This document shows, piece by piece, positions 34,949 through 43,815 of a DNA stretch of 64,000 nucleotides (within the stretch, counting starts at the first letter, position 1; every line of letters begins with the position of its first letter). Source of the DNA: Pseudotabrizicola sp051200875 (GTDB lineage Bacteria; Pseudomonadota; Alphaproteobacteria; Rhodobacterales; Rhodobacteraceae); NCBI RefSeq assembly GCF_051200875.1, contig NZ_CP195191.1, positions 2,790,001-2,854,000 on the forward strand, written 5' to 3'. The notes under the pieces were generated by a model, which was not told the origin of the DNA, did not search any database, and saw only the letters and a program-made list of their open reading frames with translations. The position numbers and the translations under genes are program-made.

Positions 34949-35686
34949 ATGGTCAAACAGGCAAAAACCAGCAGCAAGAAGAAGGCACCAGCCGAACCCG
35001 CAGCCGAAAAGGGTGCGCTGAAACGGCGTGCCTTACGCTGGGTTGCGCGTGGCCTGTTGGGGATTGCCGCCTTTTTCACGGTTCTGATCTTGGTGTTTTC
35101 CTTCTTCAACCCGCCGATCAATGTCTACCAGTTGCAGGAATCGGTCCGGCTTGGCGCGATTGAACGCGAATGGGTGGATTGGGAAGAGATTGCGCCCGTC
35201 ATGGGTCGATCTGTTGTGGCGGCGGAAGATGCGAATTTCTGCCTGCACTGGGGCTTTGACATGTCTGCGATCCGGCAAGCTGTGGCCGAAGGAGGCGGGC
35301 GCGGTGCGTCGACCTTGTCGCAACAGGTGGTGAAGAATGTCTTCCTGTGGCAGGGCCGGAACTGGATGCGCAAGGCGCTGGAGGCGTTTCTGACCCCCGC
35401 GGTCGAATTGTTCTGGAGCAAGCGCCGCATTCTGGAGGTTTACCTGAACGTCGCCGAATTCGACGAAGGTGTGTTCGGGGTTCAGGCAGCGGCGCGGCAC
35501 TATTTCGATGTTGAAGCGAAGGATCTGTCGGCCTTGCAGGCGGCGCGGTTGGCAGCAGTGCTTCCTGACCCAAAAGGGCGTAGCGCCTCGAAACCCACAG
35601 ACTTTGTTCGCGACAGAACCAGATCCATCATGTCAGGTGCGGAAACCATCGCGATTGATGGCCGCGCCGACTGTTTTCAGAACTAG
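34949..35686 (+). CDS. mtgA: Monofunctional biosynthetic peptidoglycan transglycosylase
   Basis: A 245-residue GT51 enzyme that polymerises lipid II. A basic Lys/Ala-rich tail leads to one transmembrane helix (about 33-53); the catalytic Glu is E93 in VVAAEDANFCLHWGFD, followed by GASTLSQQVVKNVFLW and RRILEVYLNVAEFDEGVFG. No transpeptidase domain is present. It lies 82 bp before fzlA, which encodes a divisome factor. Confidence 0.95.
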   Translation: MVKQAKTSSKKKAPAEPAAEKGALKRRALRWVARGLLGIAAFFTVLILVFSFFNPPINVYQLQESVRLGAIEREWVDWEEIAPVMGRSVVAAEDANFCLHWGFDMSAIRQAVAEGGGRGASTLSQQVVKNVFLWQGRNWMRKALEAFLTPAVELFWSKRRILEVYLNVAEFDEGVFGVQAAARHYFDVEAKDLSALQAARLAAVLPDPKGRSASKPTDFVRDRTRSIMSGAETIAIDGRADCFQN

Positions 35687-35768
35687 TCCGTTTGATCCGG
35701 GCAAAGCGCATTGATCCCAGCAGTACAGGCGGGTATCAGAGAGGCGCACTGACAAAGAGCATTTCCGC

Positions 35769-36434
35769 ATGATCCGCCTTTACCATTTTCCTCTGTCTCC
35801 CTTCTGCCGCAAGGTGCGCCTGACGCTTGCCGAAAAGAAGCTGGAGGTGGAACTGGTCGAAGAACGGTACTGGGAACCGTCACCTGATTTCCTGCGCCGC
35901 AACCCGGCTGGCAAGGTGCCGATCCTGAAGCTGGATCAACGCACGATGAGCGAAAGTCAGGCGATCTGTGAGTATCTGGAAGAAACCTTCCCGAACCCTT
36001 CGTTGATGCCGCGTGATCCGGATTTCCGGTATGAAGTGCGGCGCATTTGTTCGTGGTTTGATGACAAGTTCCATGAGGAAGTGACGTCAAAGCTTTTGTA
36101 CGAACGGGTGAACAAGAAGGTCATGAAACTGGGCTACCCGGATTCCAAGAATGTGAAATCTGGCGCCGCCAGTATCAAGTTTCATCTGGATTACATGGCG
36201 TGGCTTCTGGACCAGCGTCGTTGGCTGGCAGGCGATCAGATGACCTTGGCCGATTTCACCGCGGCGGCGCATCTGTCCTGTCTGGACTATATCAGCGATG
36301 TGGACTGGAACCGTAGTGCCGTGGTCAAGGATTGGTACGCCAAGATCAAGTCGCGCCCCAGCTTCCGCACGCTTTTGGCCGATCAGGTGCCGGGATTTCC
36401 GCCGCCCGCGCATTACGCCGATCTGGATTTCTGA
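35769..36434 (+). CDS. fzlA: FtsZ-binding division protein FzlA (glutathione S-transferase fold)
   Basis: A 221-residue GST-like protein. The thioredoxin half starts RLYHFPLSPFCRKVRLTLAEKK; the C-terminal half contains MAWLLDQRRWLAGDQMTLADF, CLDYISDVDWNRSAVVKDWY and ends PPPAHYADLDF, the highly conserved tail of alphaproteobacterial FzlA. In Caulobacter it binds FtsZ filaments and promotes constriction through FtsW/FtsI; it has no GST activity. Its TGA abuts the TGA of the opposite gene in the palindrome TGATCA. Confidence 0.9.
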   Translation: MIRLYHFPLSPFCRKVRLTLAEKKLEVELVEERYWEPSPDFLRRNPAGKVPILKLDQRTMSESQAICEYLEETFPNPSLMPRDPDFRYEVRRICSWFDDKFHEEVTSKLLYERVNKKVMKLGYPDSKNVKSGAASIKFHLDYMAWLLDQRRWLAGDQMTLADFTAAAHLSCLDYISDVDWNRSAVVKDWYAKIKSRPSFRTLLADQVPGFPPPAHYADLDF

Positions 36435-37469
36435 TCAGCGCTTTGGCAGCAGGGCGAACACAGGTTTCGCAAGCAGGATCACGATCAGAATGCGCGCCAC
36501 ATGGTGGAGCGCAACGAAAGCCACATCGGCATTGATGGCCAGCGCGATCAGGCCCATTTCGGTCAGGCCGCCGGGGGCGAGGGCCAGAATGACCTGATCG
36601 GTCGAAACGCCTACGACGCTGTGGATCAGGGCGGCGAAGGCGAGGGCGATCAAAAGTGTGGCCAGCGTTGCCCAAAGGCTGAGCCAAGCGGCGCGGGCCA
36701 GAACGATGGGACGAACCCCGATAAAGCGGCAGCCGAGAAGGGTGCCAAGGATGATCTGGGCAGCAATGACGATCAGCGCGGGCGGCGCAGAAGCGGTGAC
36801 GCCCGTCGCGTGCAGGATTGCAGAGGCGGCCAGCGGTCCCATGAAGGCGGGCGCGGGGAAGCGCAGGATTTTTCCGACCCAAGTGCCGATGATCGCGCAA
36901 AGGAGGAGCAGCGCCGCATCAAGCGCGGTCAGCGGGGCCGAGCCGAAATTTGGCATTGCGCCGACGTTACGGCCCTCGATCAGGCGGAACCAGATGGCGA
37001 CAAGGGCCACAGTGATGACGATGCGCAGGGTATGGGCAAGGATGATGGCTTTGACATCGGCCCCTTTTTCTTCGCCCAGTTCGACCATTTCCGTCAGGCC
37101 TGCAGGCATTCCAGCCAGATAGGCGGTCTGCCAGTCTGTTTTCGCGGCAAAGCGGTAATAGGGAACCGTCACAGCCGAGACGCAAAGCATGTAGACCGAC
37201 AAAAGTGCCAAGGACACAGTCCAAGCCCCGGCAAGGGCCACCAGTTCCGGCGTGAACCGTGCCCCCAACATGACGCCAATGACGGCAACGGTTGCCGGGC
37301 GGATGCGGTTTGGCGGCAGGACAGGCAGGCCCATGATGGCGGCTGTCATGCTGGCGGTCAGCGCGCCCAGCATCCAGGGCAGGGGCAGATGCATAAGGAA
37401 GAACAGGAAACCGCCTGCCGCACCAATGGCAAGTGCAAGGGTCATGCGCAATAGAGGCGAAAGGGACAT
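36435..37469 (-). CDS. AbrB-family membrane protein
   Basis: A 344-residue polytopic protein with about ten hydrophobic helices in two similar halves, both with the loop APGGLTEM / MPAGLTEMVELG. This duplicated signature is typical of the AbrB family (formerly annotated as ammonia monooxygenase), whose transport or regulatory role is undefined. ATG 37469 is chosen over one five codons upstream because AAGGAA is correctly placed before it. It stands alone between fzlA and dxs. Confidence 0.85.
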   Translation of the reverse strand: MSLSPLLRMTLALAIGAAGGFLFFLMHLPLPWMLGALTASMTAAIMGLPVLPPNRIRPATVAVIGVMLGARFTPELVALAGAWTVSLALLSVYMLCVSAVTVPYYRFAAKTDWQTAYLAGMPAGLTEMVELGEEKGADVKAIILAHTLRIVITVALVAIWFRLIEGRNVGAMPNFGSAPLTALDAALLLLCAIIGTWVGKILRFPAPAFMGPLAASAILHATGVTASAPPALIVIAAQIILGTLLGCRFIGVRPIVLARAAWLSLWATLATLLIALAFAALIHSVVGVSTDQVILALAPGGLTEMGLIALAINADVAFVALHHVARILIVILLAKPVFALLPKR

Positions 37470-37540
37470 TTCAATTTCCTTCAAACCGCTTGTCGCGGCC
37501 CAAAGGGAAAATGTCCAGACCCTGACCGGGGTTCCGCAGA

Positions 37541-39454
37541 TCAGGCGCGTTTGGTCAGGCTGGCGATGCCAAGGGTTTCCAAGACCTTCGCTTCGATCTG
37601 TGGGGCATCCATTCCAGCAATGCGGTACATGGCCTCGGGACTGGCCTGATCAATGAAAATGTCGGGCAGCACCATGCTGCGGTATTTCAGGCCACGGTCG
37701 AACACGGCTTCGTCCGCCAGAAGTTGCGCCACATGGCTGCCAAAGCCGCCAATCGCGCCTTCTTCGATGGTGATCAGCGCCTCGTGATGGTGGGCCAGTT
37801 GCAGGATCAGGTCGTGGTCCAAGGGTTTGGCAAAGCGCGCGTCTGCCACGGTCGCCATGATGCCTTTCTGCGCCAAAGCTTCGGCGGCCTTTTGTACCTC
37901 GGCCAGACGGGTGCCGAAGGAGAGAAGGGCGACGCGAGAGCCTTCGGTGATGATCCGGCCCTTGCCGATTTCCAGAAGCTGGCCTTTGGCGGGCATTTCA
38001 ACGCCGACGCCATCACCACGCGGGAAGCGGAAGGCGATCGGGCCTTCCTCCCATGCAACGGCGGTTGCGACCATGTGTTTCAGTTCAGCTTCGTCGGCGG
38101 CGGCCATCACCACCATGCCGGGCAGGTTGGCCATGAAGGCCACGTCAAAGCTGCCCGCATGGGTGGCACCATCGGCCCCGACCAGACCGGCACGGTCGAT
38201 GGGAAAGCGGACGGGCAGGCGTTGGATCGCGACGTCGTGCACGACTTGATCATAGCCACGTTGCAGGAAGGTGGAGTAAAGCGCGCAGAACGGCTTCATC
38301 CCGCCTGCTGCAAGACCTGCGGCAAAAGTCACGGCATGCTGTTCGGCAATGCCCACGTCAAAGCAGCGTTTCGGGAAGCGTTCGGCAAATAGGTTCAGGC
38401 CCGTGCCGTCCGGCATGGCCGCGGTGATGGCCACGATCTTTTCATCCGTCTCGGCCTCTTGGATCAGGCTTTGCGCGAAGACCTTGGTATAGCTGGGGGC
38501 ATTGGAAATGGCCTTGGCCTGTTTTCCGGTCAGCACATCGAATTTGCCAGTGGCGTGCCCTTTGTCGCGAGCAGCCTCGGCAGGTGCATAGCCTTTGCCC
38601 TTCTTGGTGATGACGTGGATCAGCATGGGCCCGGTGGCGCGGGTCTTGGCCGCGCGCAGGACGTGCAAAAGCTGGTCCAGATCATGGCCATCAACCGGGC
38701 CGATATAGGAAAAGCCCAGCTGTTCGAACATGGTGCCGCCAACGGCCATGCCTTTCAGCATTTCCTTGGCGCGCAAAGCGCCTTCGCGCAGGGGCGGAGG
38801 CAACAGGCTGGCCGCCCCCTTGGCCACGGCCTTCAATTCGTCAAAGGGGCCGTCGGCGTAAAGTTTCGTCAGATATGAGGACAGCGCCCCCACAGGCGGG
38901 GCAATCGACATCTCATTGTCGTTCAGAATGACGAAAAGCCGCTTTTTCAGATGGCCTGCGTTGTTCATCGCCTCGAACGCCATGCCAGCCGACATCGACC
39001 CGTCGCCAATGACCGCAATCGCATCGCCGGGATCGCCGCCCAAATCGCGCGCGGCGGCAAAGCCGAGTGCGGCAGAGATCGAGGTTGAACTATGCGCCGC
39101 GCCAAAGGGGTCATAGGGCGACTCGGAGCGCTTCGTGAAACCCGAAAGCCCGCCTTCCATGCGAAGGGTGCGAATGCGGTCGCGCCGCCCGGTCAAAATC
39201 TTGTGCGGATAGCACTGGTGGCTGACATCCCAGATCAGTTTGTCCCGCGGCGTTTCAAACACCGCATGGATGGCGACGGTCAGTTCCACCACGCCCAGCC
39301 CTGCGCCCAAATGGCCGCCGGTTTCCGACACTGCCGAAATCGTCTCGCTGCGCAATTCGTCGGCAAGCTGCCGCAGCTCGCGGTCAGAAAGGCTTTTCAT
39401 GTCGGCGGGGACGCGGACACGGTCTAGCACAGGGGTGGCGGGACGATTGGTCAT
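37541..39454 (-). CDS. dxs: 1-deoxy-D-xylulose-5-phosphate synthase
   Basis: A 637-residue thiamin-diphosphate enzyme that joins pyruvate and glyceraldehyde-3-phosphate, the first step of the MEP isoprenoid pathway. The ThDP motif is GDGSMSAGMAFEAMNNAG; other family sequences are DVSHQCYPHKILTGR, YIGPVDGHDLDQL and DVGIAEQHAVTFAAG with the catalytic Glu. ATG 39454 is preferred to an upstream in-frame start on the basis of GAAAGG spacing. It is the last gene of a four-gene operon with ispA. Confidence 0.98.
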   Translation of the reverse strand: MTNRPATPVLDRVRVPADMKSLSDRELRQLADELRSETISAVSETGGHLGAGLGVVELTVAIHAVFETPRDKLIWDVSHQCYPHKILTGRRDRIRTLRMEGGLSGFTKRSESPYDPFGAAHSSTSISAALGFAAARDLGGDPGDAIAVIGDGSMSAGMAFEAMNNAGHLKKRLFVILNDNEMSIAPPVGALSSYLTKLYADGPFDELKAVAKGAASLLPPPLREGALRAKEMLKGMAVGGTMFEQLGFSYIGPVDGHDLDQLLHVLRAAKTRATGPMLIHVITKKGKGYAPAEAARDKGHATGKFDVLTGKQAKAISNAPSYTKVFAQSLIQEAETDEKIVAITAAMPDGTGLNLFAERFPKRCFDVGIAEQHAVTFAAGLAAGGMKPFCALYSTFLQRGYDQVVHDVAIQRLPVRFPIDRAGLVGADGATHAGSFDVAFMANLPGMVVMAAADEAELKHMVATAVAWEEGPIAFRFPRGDGVGVEMPAKGQLLEIGKGRIITEGSRVALLSFGTRLAEVQKAAEALAQKGIMATVADARFAKPLDHDLILQLAHHHEALITIEEGAIGGFGSHVAQLLADEAVFDRGLKYRSMVLPDIFIDQASPEAMYRIAGMDAPQIEAKVLETLGIASLTKRA

Positions 39455-39482
39455 TGTGGCCTTTCGGGCGTGCGGTCGGTCG

Positions 39483-40352
39483 TCAGCTGTCGCGGGCAAT
39501 AACGAAGCGGGCCGCGTCGATCAAGTTCTGCGCCTTTGCGCCAAAGGGGGCAAGGTGGCTTTCCGCCTCATCCACCAGCGATTTGGCACGGGCCTGCGCC
39601 TGTTCAAGGCCAAGCAGGGACACAAAGGTGGCCTTTCCGGCTTGGGCATCCTTTTGCAGGCGCTTTCCGGCCTTGGCCGAATCCCCTGTGACGTCAAGGA
39701 TGTCGTCGGCGATCTGGAAGGCAAGGCCAAGGGCAGTAGCATAGGCGCGCAGGGGCGCAGGGTCTTCGCCCGCTATTACCGCGCCCGCCTCGGCCGACCA
39801 GCGGATCAAAGCGCCGGTCTTGCCTGCCTGCAAACGCGTGATCTGGTCAAGCGTCAGGGGCGTGGTTGCCGTTTCGGCGGCAATGTCGAGCGCCTGTCCC
39901 AGCACCATGCCTTCGGCGCCTGAAGCTACAGCCAGACCGCGCACCAGCTCGACGCGCGTTTCTCCCGAACCAAGGGCGGGGTCGGTCAGAAGTTCAAAGG
40001 CAAGGGTCTGCAATGCATCGCCTGCCAAGACCGCCGTCGCTTCGTCCCATTTTACATGAACGGTCGGCTGGCCCCGGCGCAGGTCGTCGTCATCCATGCA
40101 GGGCATGTCGTCATGGACAAGGCTATAGGCGTGCAGCGCCTCGACCGCAGCAGCGGCGCTGATGGCCTGTGATGGGGCTATTCCGAACAACGCGGCGCTT
40201 TCCAGAACCAGAAAGCCGCGCAGACGTTTGCCGCCAGATGTGGCATAGCGCATGGCATAAATGACAGGTTCATCTGCCCGGTTGGCAAGCGCCGCATCCA
40301 GCCGCACTTGCACCAAGGCTGCGGCCTGACCCAAAGCTTCGGGAAAAGTCAC
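39483..40352 (-). CDS. ispA: Farnesyl diphosphate synthase (polyprenyl synthetase)
   Basis: A 289-residue trans-prenyltransferase. The first aspartate-rich motif is HDDMPCMDDDDLRRG and the second DDILD, with GGKRLRG near the N-terminus; this spacing is that of bacterial FPP synthase. It supplies C15 diphosphate for undecaprenol, quinones and carotenoids. GTG 40352 overlaps the xseB stop as GTGA. dxs follows after 28 bp. Confidence 0.95.
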   Translation of the reverse strand: MTFPEALGQAAALVQVRLDAALANRADEPVIYAMRYATSGGKRLRGFLVLESAALFGIAPSQAISAAAAVEALHAYSLVHDDMPCMDDDDLRRGQPTVHVKWDEATAVLAGDALQTLAFELLTDPALGSGETRVELVRGLAVASGAEGMVLGQALDIAAETATTPLTLDQITRLQAGKTGALIRWSAEAGAVIAGEDPAPLRAYATALGLAFQIADDILDVTGDSAKAGKRLQKDAQAGKATFVSLLGLEQAQARAKSLVDEAESHLAPFGAKAQNLIDAARFVIARDS

Positions 40353-40588
40353 ATCCCCTCCGCCGGGCTGGTACCGACAGCGCGGCCTTCCTGAGCACGG
40401 ATCATCTCGACCTTCGCCTCGGCCGCTTTCAGCTTTTCGGCGCAATGCGCCTTGAGCTGCGCCCCGCGTTCATACAACGCGATGGAGGCTTCCAATGCGA
40501 CATCGCCGCGTTCCAATTGGCCCACCACCTGTTCCAGTGCGGACATCGCTTCTTCAAAGCTCATTTCGGCAACGGGTTTGTCGGTCAT
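40349..40588 (-). CDS. xseB: Exodeoxyribonuclease VII small subunit
   Basis: A 79-residue helical protein with the family pattern MSFEEAMSALEQVVGQLERGDVALEASIALYERG. It forms exonuclease VII with XseA (not in the window). It is overlapped at both ends: ATGA with the deacetylase-like gene and GTGA with ispA. The xseB-ispA-dxs order is conserved in many proteobacteria. Confidence 0.95.
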   Translation of the reverse strand: MTDKPVAEMSFEEAMSALEQVVGQLERGDVALEASIALYERGAQLKAHCAEKLKAAEAKVEMIRAQEGRAVGTSPAEGM

Positions 40589-41499
40589 TTCGCGCTTCCG
40601 TTCAGTTCATTCACATGCGCGGCCACACTATCGGCCAAGGCGTCCAGATCATAGCCCCCCTCAAGCGTGGATACCACCCGCCCGCCACTGGTCTTTTCCG
40701 CCAGATCGCAGATCGCGCGGGTGATCCACGCAAAGTCCTCGGTCCGCCAGTTCAGCCCGGCCAAGGGGTCGTCCCGATGCGCGTCAAACCCGGCACTTAC
40801 CATCACAAGTTCCGGTTCCCAGCGGGCCAGATCGTCCAGAACCGGTTGCCAAGCCGCCCGCATTTCGGCCCCAGCCGAGCCGGAGCGCAGCGGCAGGTTG
40901 GTGATCTGCCCGTGCGCGCCGCGTTCGCTGGGGTATCCTGAACCGGGGTAAAGCGGCATCTGATGCGAGGAGACAAAGCGGATACGGGGTTCGTCCCACA
41001 GCAGGTCTTGCGTCCCGTTGCCATGGTGCACGTCGAAATCCAGAACCGCGACGCGGGTCAGGCCATGCACCTCTAGCGCCCGCATTGCGCCGATAGCGGC
41101 CGTACCAAAGAGGCAGAAACCCATGGCGGTTTCGCGTTCAGCGTGGTGCCCCGGCGGACGCGCCGCGACAAAGGCGCGATCCCCGCGTTCAATCACATGG
41201 TCCACCGCAGCGGTAATGCCGCCAACCGCGCGCATCGCCGCATTCCACGATCCGGGGGACAGAAAGGTATCACCATCGACCTGAGTCCAACCCTGCGAAG
41301 GGACAGCGCGGCGCAATCGGTCGATATAGGTTTGAGGATGGCAGCGAAGGATGTCGTCCTCGTGCCCCATCGGGCAGTCCGTTCGCTCAACTTCTATCCC
41401 CTGCAACTTACGCTCGATCGCTCGCAGGCGGTCCACCTGTTCCGGATGCCCGGGTGGAGTGACATGGGCAAGGCAGTCGTCATGCCTGAAAATGCGCAT
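40585..41499 (-). CDS. Histone deacetylase family protein (acetylpolyamine/acetoin deacetylase-like)
   Basis: A 304-residue zinc amidohydrolase of the arginase/deacetylase fold. Catalytic and metal residues appear in RPPGHHAERETAMGFC, LDFDVHHGNGTQDLL and VSAGFDAHRDDPL, and the C-terminal GGYDL is intact. Bacterial members deacetylate small molecules or proteins; the substrate is not evident. GGGGCGGGAG precedes the ATG. It is the first gene of the operon with xseB, ispA and dxs. Confidence 0.9.
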   Translation of the reverse strand: MRIFRHDDCLAHVTPPGHPEQVDRLRAIERKLQGIEVERTDCPMGHEDDILRCHPQTYIDRLRRAVPSQGWTQVDGDTFLSPGSWNAAMRAVGGITAAVDHVIERGDRAFVAARPPGHHAERETAMGFCLFGTAAIGAMRALEVHGLTRVAVLDFDVHHGNGTQDLLWDEPRIRFVSSHQMPLYPGSGYPSERGAHGQITNLPLRSGSAGAEMRAAWQPVLDDLARWEPELVMVSAGFDAHRDDPLAGLNWRTEDFAWITRAICDLAEKTSGGRVVSTLEGGYDLDALADSVAAHVNELNGSAK

Positions 41500-41552
41500 A
41501 CTCCCGCCCCTTCCTTTGTTCGCGTGCCCCACATCACCGGGTGCACGGCAGG

Positions 41553-42248
41553 TCAATCTGGTTGAAGCATATACCCCTCGCCACGCACTGTTTGCAGATA
41601 ACGTGGCTGTTTGGGATCGTCTTCGATCTTGCGGCGTAGACGGGTGATCTGAACATCGACCGCGCGTTCTTGCGCAGCATCGTCCCGACCCAGATCGCTG
41701 ACCAGCTTTTCACGGCTGACCGCACTGCCCGGTTGGGCCGAGAAAATCCGCATCAAGGCGGCTTCGGTCGCGGTCAGGCGCACAGGGTCGGGTCCGCGCC
41801 ACAATTCGCCGCGATCCATGTCATAGCGCACGGCCCCCATGTGCAAGACCTTTGGCGGTGCATCCACCCTGTTCTGCGGAACGCGGCGTAGAATGGCGTT
41901 GATCCGCAAAAGCAGTTCTTTGGGTTCAAACGGCTTGGCAAGGTAATCGTCGGCACCTGCCTCGAACCCTTCGATCCGGCTTTGGGTTTCCCCTTTTGCG
42001 GTCAGAAGAAGAATTGGCGTCTGCATCTTTTTGCGAAGTTCACGGGTCAGGGAAATCCCGTCTTCGCCCGGCATCATCACATCCATGATGATCATATCGA
42101 ATTCGAGCCCGGACAAAAGGCGCTGCGCCTGTGCGCCATCGCGGGCGACCGACACCAGAAAGCCGTTGCGGATCAGGAATTTCTGCAACAGGCCGCGAAT
42201 GCGTTCGTCATCGTCGACGACAAGAAGATGGGCGTCAGGTTGCATCAT
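41553..42248 (-). CDS. petR: OmpR-family response regulator PetR
   Basis: A 231-residue two-domain regulator: receiver (LLVVDDDERIRGLLQKFL, phospho-acceptor in FDMIIMDVMMPGEDG, LLLTAKGE, LAKPFEPKELL) and winged-helix DNA-binding domain (LTATEAALMRIF, AVDVQITRLRRKIEDDP, VRGEGYML). It is preceded by a MarR-type gene with an ATGA overlap, the petP-petR arrangement known in Rhodobacter capsulatus, where PetR is needed for growth. No sensor kinase is adjacent. The name rests on context and similarity, not on a search. Confidence 0.8.
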   Translation of the reverse strand: MMQPDAHLLVVDDDERIRGLLQKFLIRNGFLVSVARDGAQAQRLLSGLEFDMIIMDVMMPGEDGISLTRELRKKMQTPILLLTAKGETQSRIEGFEAGADDYLAKPFEPKELLLRINAILRRVPQNRVDAPPKVLHMGAVRYDMDRGELWRGPDPVRLTATEAALMRIFSAQPGSAVSREKLVSDLGRDDAAQERAVDVQITRLRRKIEDDPKQPRYLQTVRGEGYMLQPD

Positions 42249-42745
42249 GCACCACTTTCCTTAAGCCCAAGATATTGCTTGCGCAGATCGGGGTCCATCA
42301 TCGATTCCAGAACCGTCCGAAAGCCTGCAACGGCCTGCGGTCCAGCGGCGCGATAGGCGGCGCGCATACGCGCCCGCTGCGCATCAGATAATTCACGTTC
42401 CAGTTCCTGCCCCTTCGCAGTCAGATAAAGATTGCGCTCGCGTTTATCCTTGCGACCCACACGGGCGTCGACAAGGCCATCATCGACCAATGTCCGCAAT
42501 ACGCGGTTCAGGGACTGCTTTGTTACACCTAAAATGTTCAGAAGATTCGAGACAGTGGTACCCGGGCTTCGATGAATGAAATGGATGGCGCGGTGATGGG
42601 CGCGGCCATAATCCATCCCTTCCAGAATGCGGTCGGGGTCGGCGGTAAAGCCACGATAGGCGAAGAACATCGCCTCGATGCCCTTGCGCAGCTGCTCATC
42701 CGTCAGGAACAGAAGGCTTTCGCCGCTGGGGGTTGGGTCTGCCAT
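42245..42745 (-). CDS. petP: MarR-family regulator PetP
   Basis: A 166-residue winged-helix protein with the MarR core (RAIHFIHRSPGTTVSNLLNIL, TKQSLNRVLRTLVDDGLV, RKDKRERNLYLTAKGQEL). It overlaps petR by ATGA. AGGGAGAATTC precedes the ATG. It is divergent from ilvE, with an inverted repeat in the shared gap that may be its operator. The petP name follows the Rhodobacter capsulatus gene pair. Confidence 0.75.
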   Translation of the reverse strand: MADPTPSGESLLFLTDEQLRKGIEAMFFAYRGFTADPDRILEGMDYGRAHHRAIHFIHRSPGTTVSNLLNILGVTKQSLNRVLRTLVDDGLVDARVGRKDKRERNLYLTAKGQELERELSDAQRARMRAAYRAAGPQAVAGFRTVLESMMDPDLRKQYLGLKESGA

Positions 42746-42782
42746 TGAATTCTCCCTTTGCCCGTGAAGTTACGTCAGCCTT

Positions 42783-42803
42783 GTTGACTTTCCAAGTATC
42801 AAC
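42783..42803. promoter_or_regulatory. Inverted repeat between petP and ilvE
   Basis: GTTGA-N11-TCAAC spans 21 bp, 38 bp upstream of the petP start, and includes a TTGACT -35-like word reading toward ilvE. Size and position suit a MarR-type operator for autoregulation; not proven. Confidence 0.35.
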
Positions 42804-42899
42804 TGTTAGCCCACGAACGGTTTTGCGCAAGAATCTGTCCGAAACGGGCCGATTTCGCGCAATAAAGAAAATTTAGCCTTTGATATCGGGGAGGTCTTC

Positions 42900-43766
42900 A
42901 TGGCCGGATATGATGATCGTGACGGGTTCATCTGGATGGATGACAAGCTGGTGGAATGGCGTTCGGCCAAGGTCCACATCCTGACCCATGCGCTGCACTA
43001 TGCTTCGTCGGTTTTTGAAGGCGAACGCTGCTATAATGGCAAGATCTTCAAATCCTCCGAGCATTCCGAGCGTCTGCGCAAATCGGGCGAGCTCTTGGAC
43101 ATGCCGCTGCCTTACAGTGTTGCAGAAATCAATGCCGCAAAAGAGGCGGTGCTGAAAGCCAACAACCTGAGCGATGCCTATGTGCGTGCCTTGGCGTGGC
43201 GCGGTGCGGGCGAAGATATGGGCGTTGCCTCCAAGCGCAACCCGATCCGCTTTGCCGTCGCGGCCTGGACCTGGGGCAACTATTACGGCGACGCCAAGTT
43301 CAAAGGCGCAAAGCTGGATATCGCCAAGTGGCGCCGTCCTGACCCGCTGACCATTCCCCATGCTGCAAAGGCTGCTGGCCTTTACATGATTTGCACCATG
43401 TCCAAGCACGCCGCCGAGGCAAAGGGCTGTTCAGATGCAATGATGTTCGACTATCGCGGCTATGTGGCCGAAGCGACCGGCGCGAATATCTTTTTCGTCA
43501 AAGGCGGTGAAGTCTATACGCCGATCCCGGATGCAATTCTGAACGGGATCACCCGCCAGACCGTGATCGGAATGCTGCAAAGCTGGGGCGTCAAGGTCAA
43601 TGAAGTCCGCATCAAGCCCGAGGATCTGGAAGGCTTTGAACAGTGCTGGCTGACAGGCACCGCTGCCGAAGTGACTCCGGTGGGTCAAATTGGTGACTAC
43701 ACGTTCGAGGTCGGTGAGTTGACGAGGAAAGTTTCGACCGAATACGAGAAGCTGGTTCGCGCCTGA
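42900..43766 (+). CDS. ilvE: Branched-chain amino acid aminotransferase
   Basis: A 288-residue fold-type IV PLP enzyme making leucine, isoleucine and valine from their keto acids. The start MAGYDDRDGFIWMDDKLVEW and ALHYASSVFEGERCY are typical; the PLP lysine is in PHAAKAAGLYMIC, and DYRGYVAEATGANIFFV and NGITRQTVIGML follow. GGGGAGG lies upstream of the ATG. A strong bidirectional terminator follows. Confidence 0.95.
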   Translation: MAGYDDRDGFIWMDDKLVEWRSAKVHILTHALHYASSVFEGERCYNGKIFKSSEHSERLRKSGELLDMPLPYSVAEINAAKEAVLKANNLSDAYVRALAWRGAGEDMGVASKRNPIRFAVAAWTWGNYYGDAKFKGAKLDIAKWRRPDPLTIPHAAKAAGLYMICTMSKHAAEAKGCSDAMMFDYRGYVAEATGANIFFVKGGEVYTPIPDAILNGITRQTVIGMLQSWGVKVNEVRIKPEDLEGFEQCWLTGTAAEVTPVGQIGDYTFEVGELTRKVSTEYEKLVRA

Positions 43767-43784
43767 GCCATCGCAAACGGTAAG

Positions 43785-43811
43785 AAAAGGCCCCGCAGTG
43801 CGGGGCCTTTT
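43785..43811. terminator. Bidirectional terminator between ilvE and the glyoxalase-like gene
   Basis: AAAAGGCCCCGC and GCGGGGCCTTTT are exact reverse complements around AGT, giving T-runs on either strand at the convergent ends. Confidence 0.9.
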
Positions 43812-43815
43812 CCGT

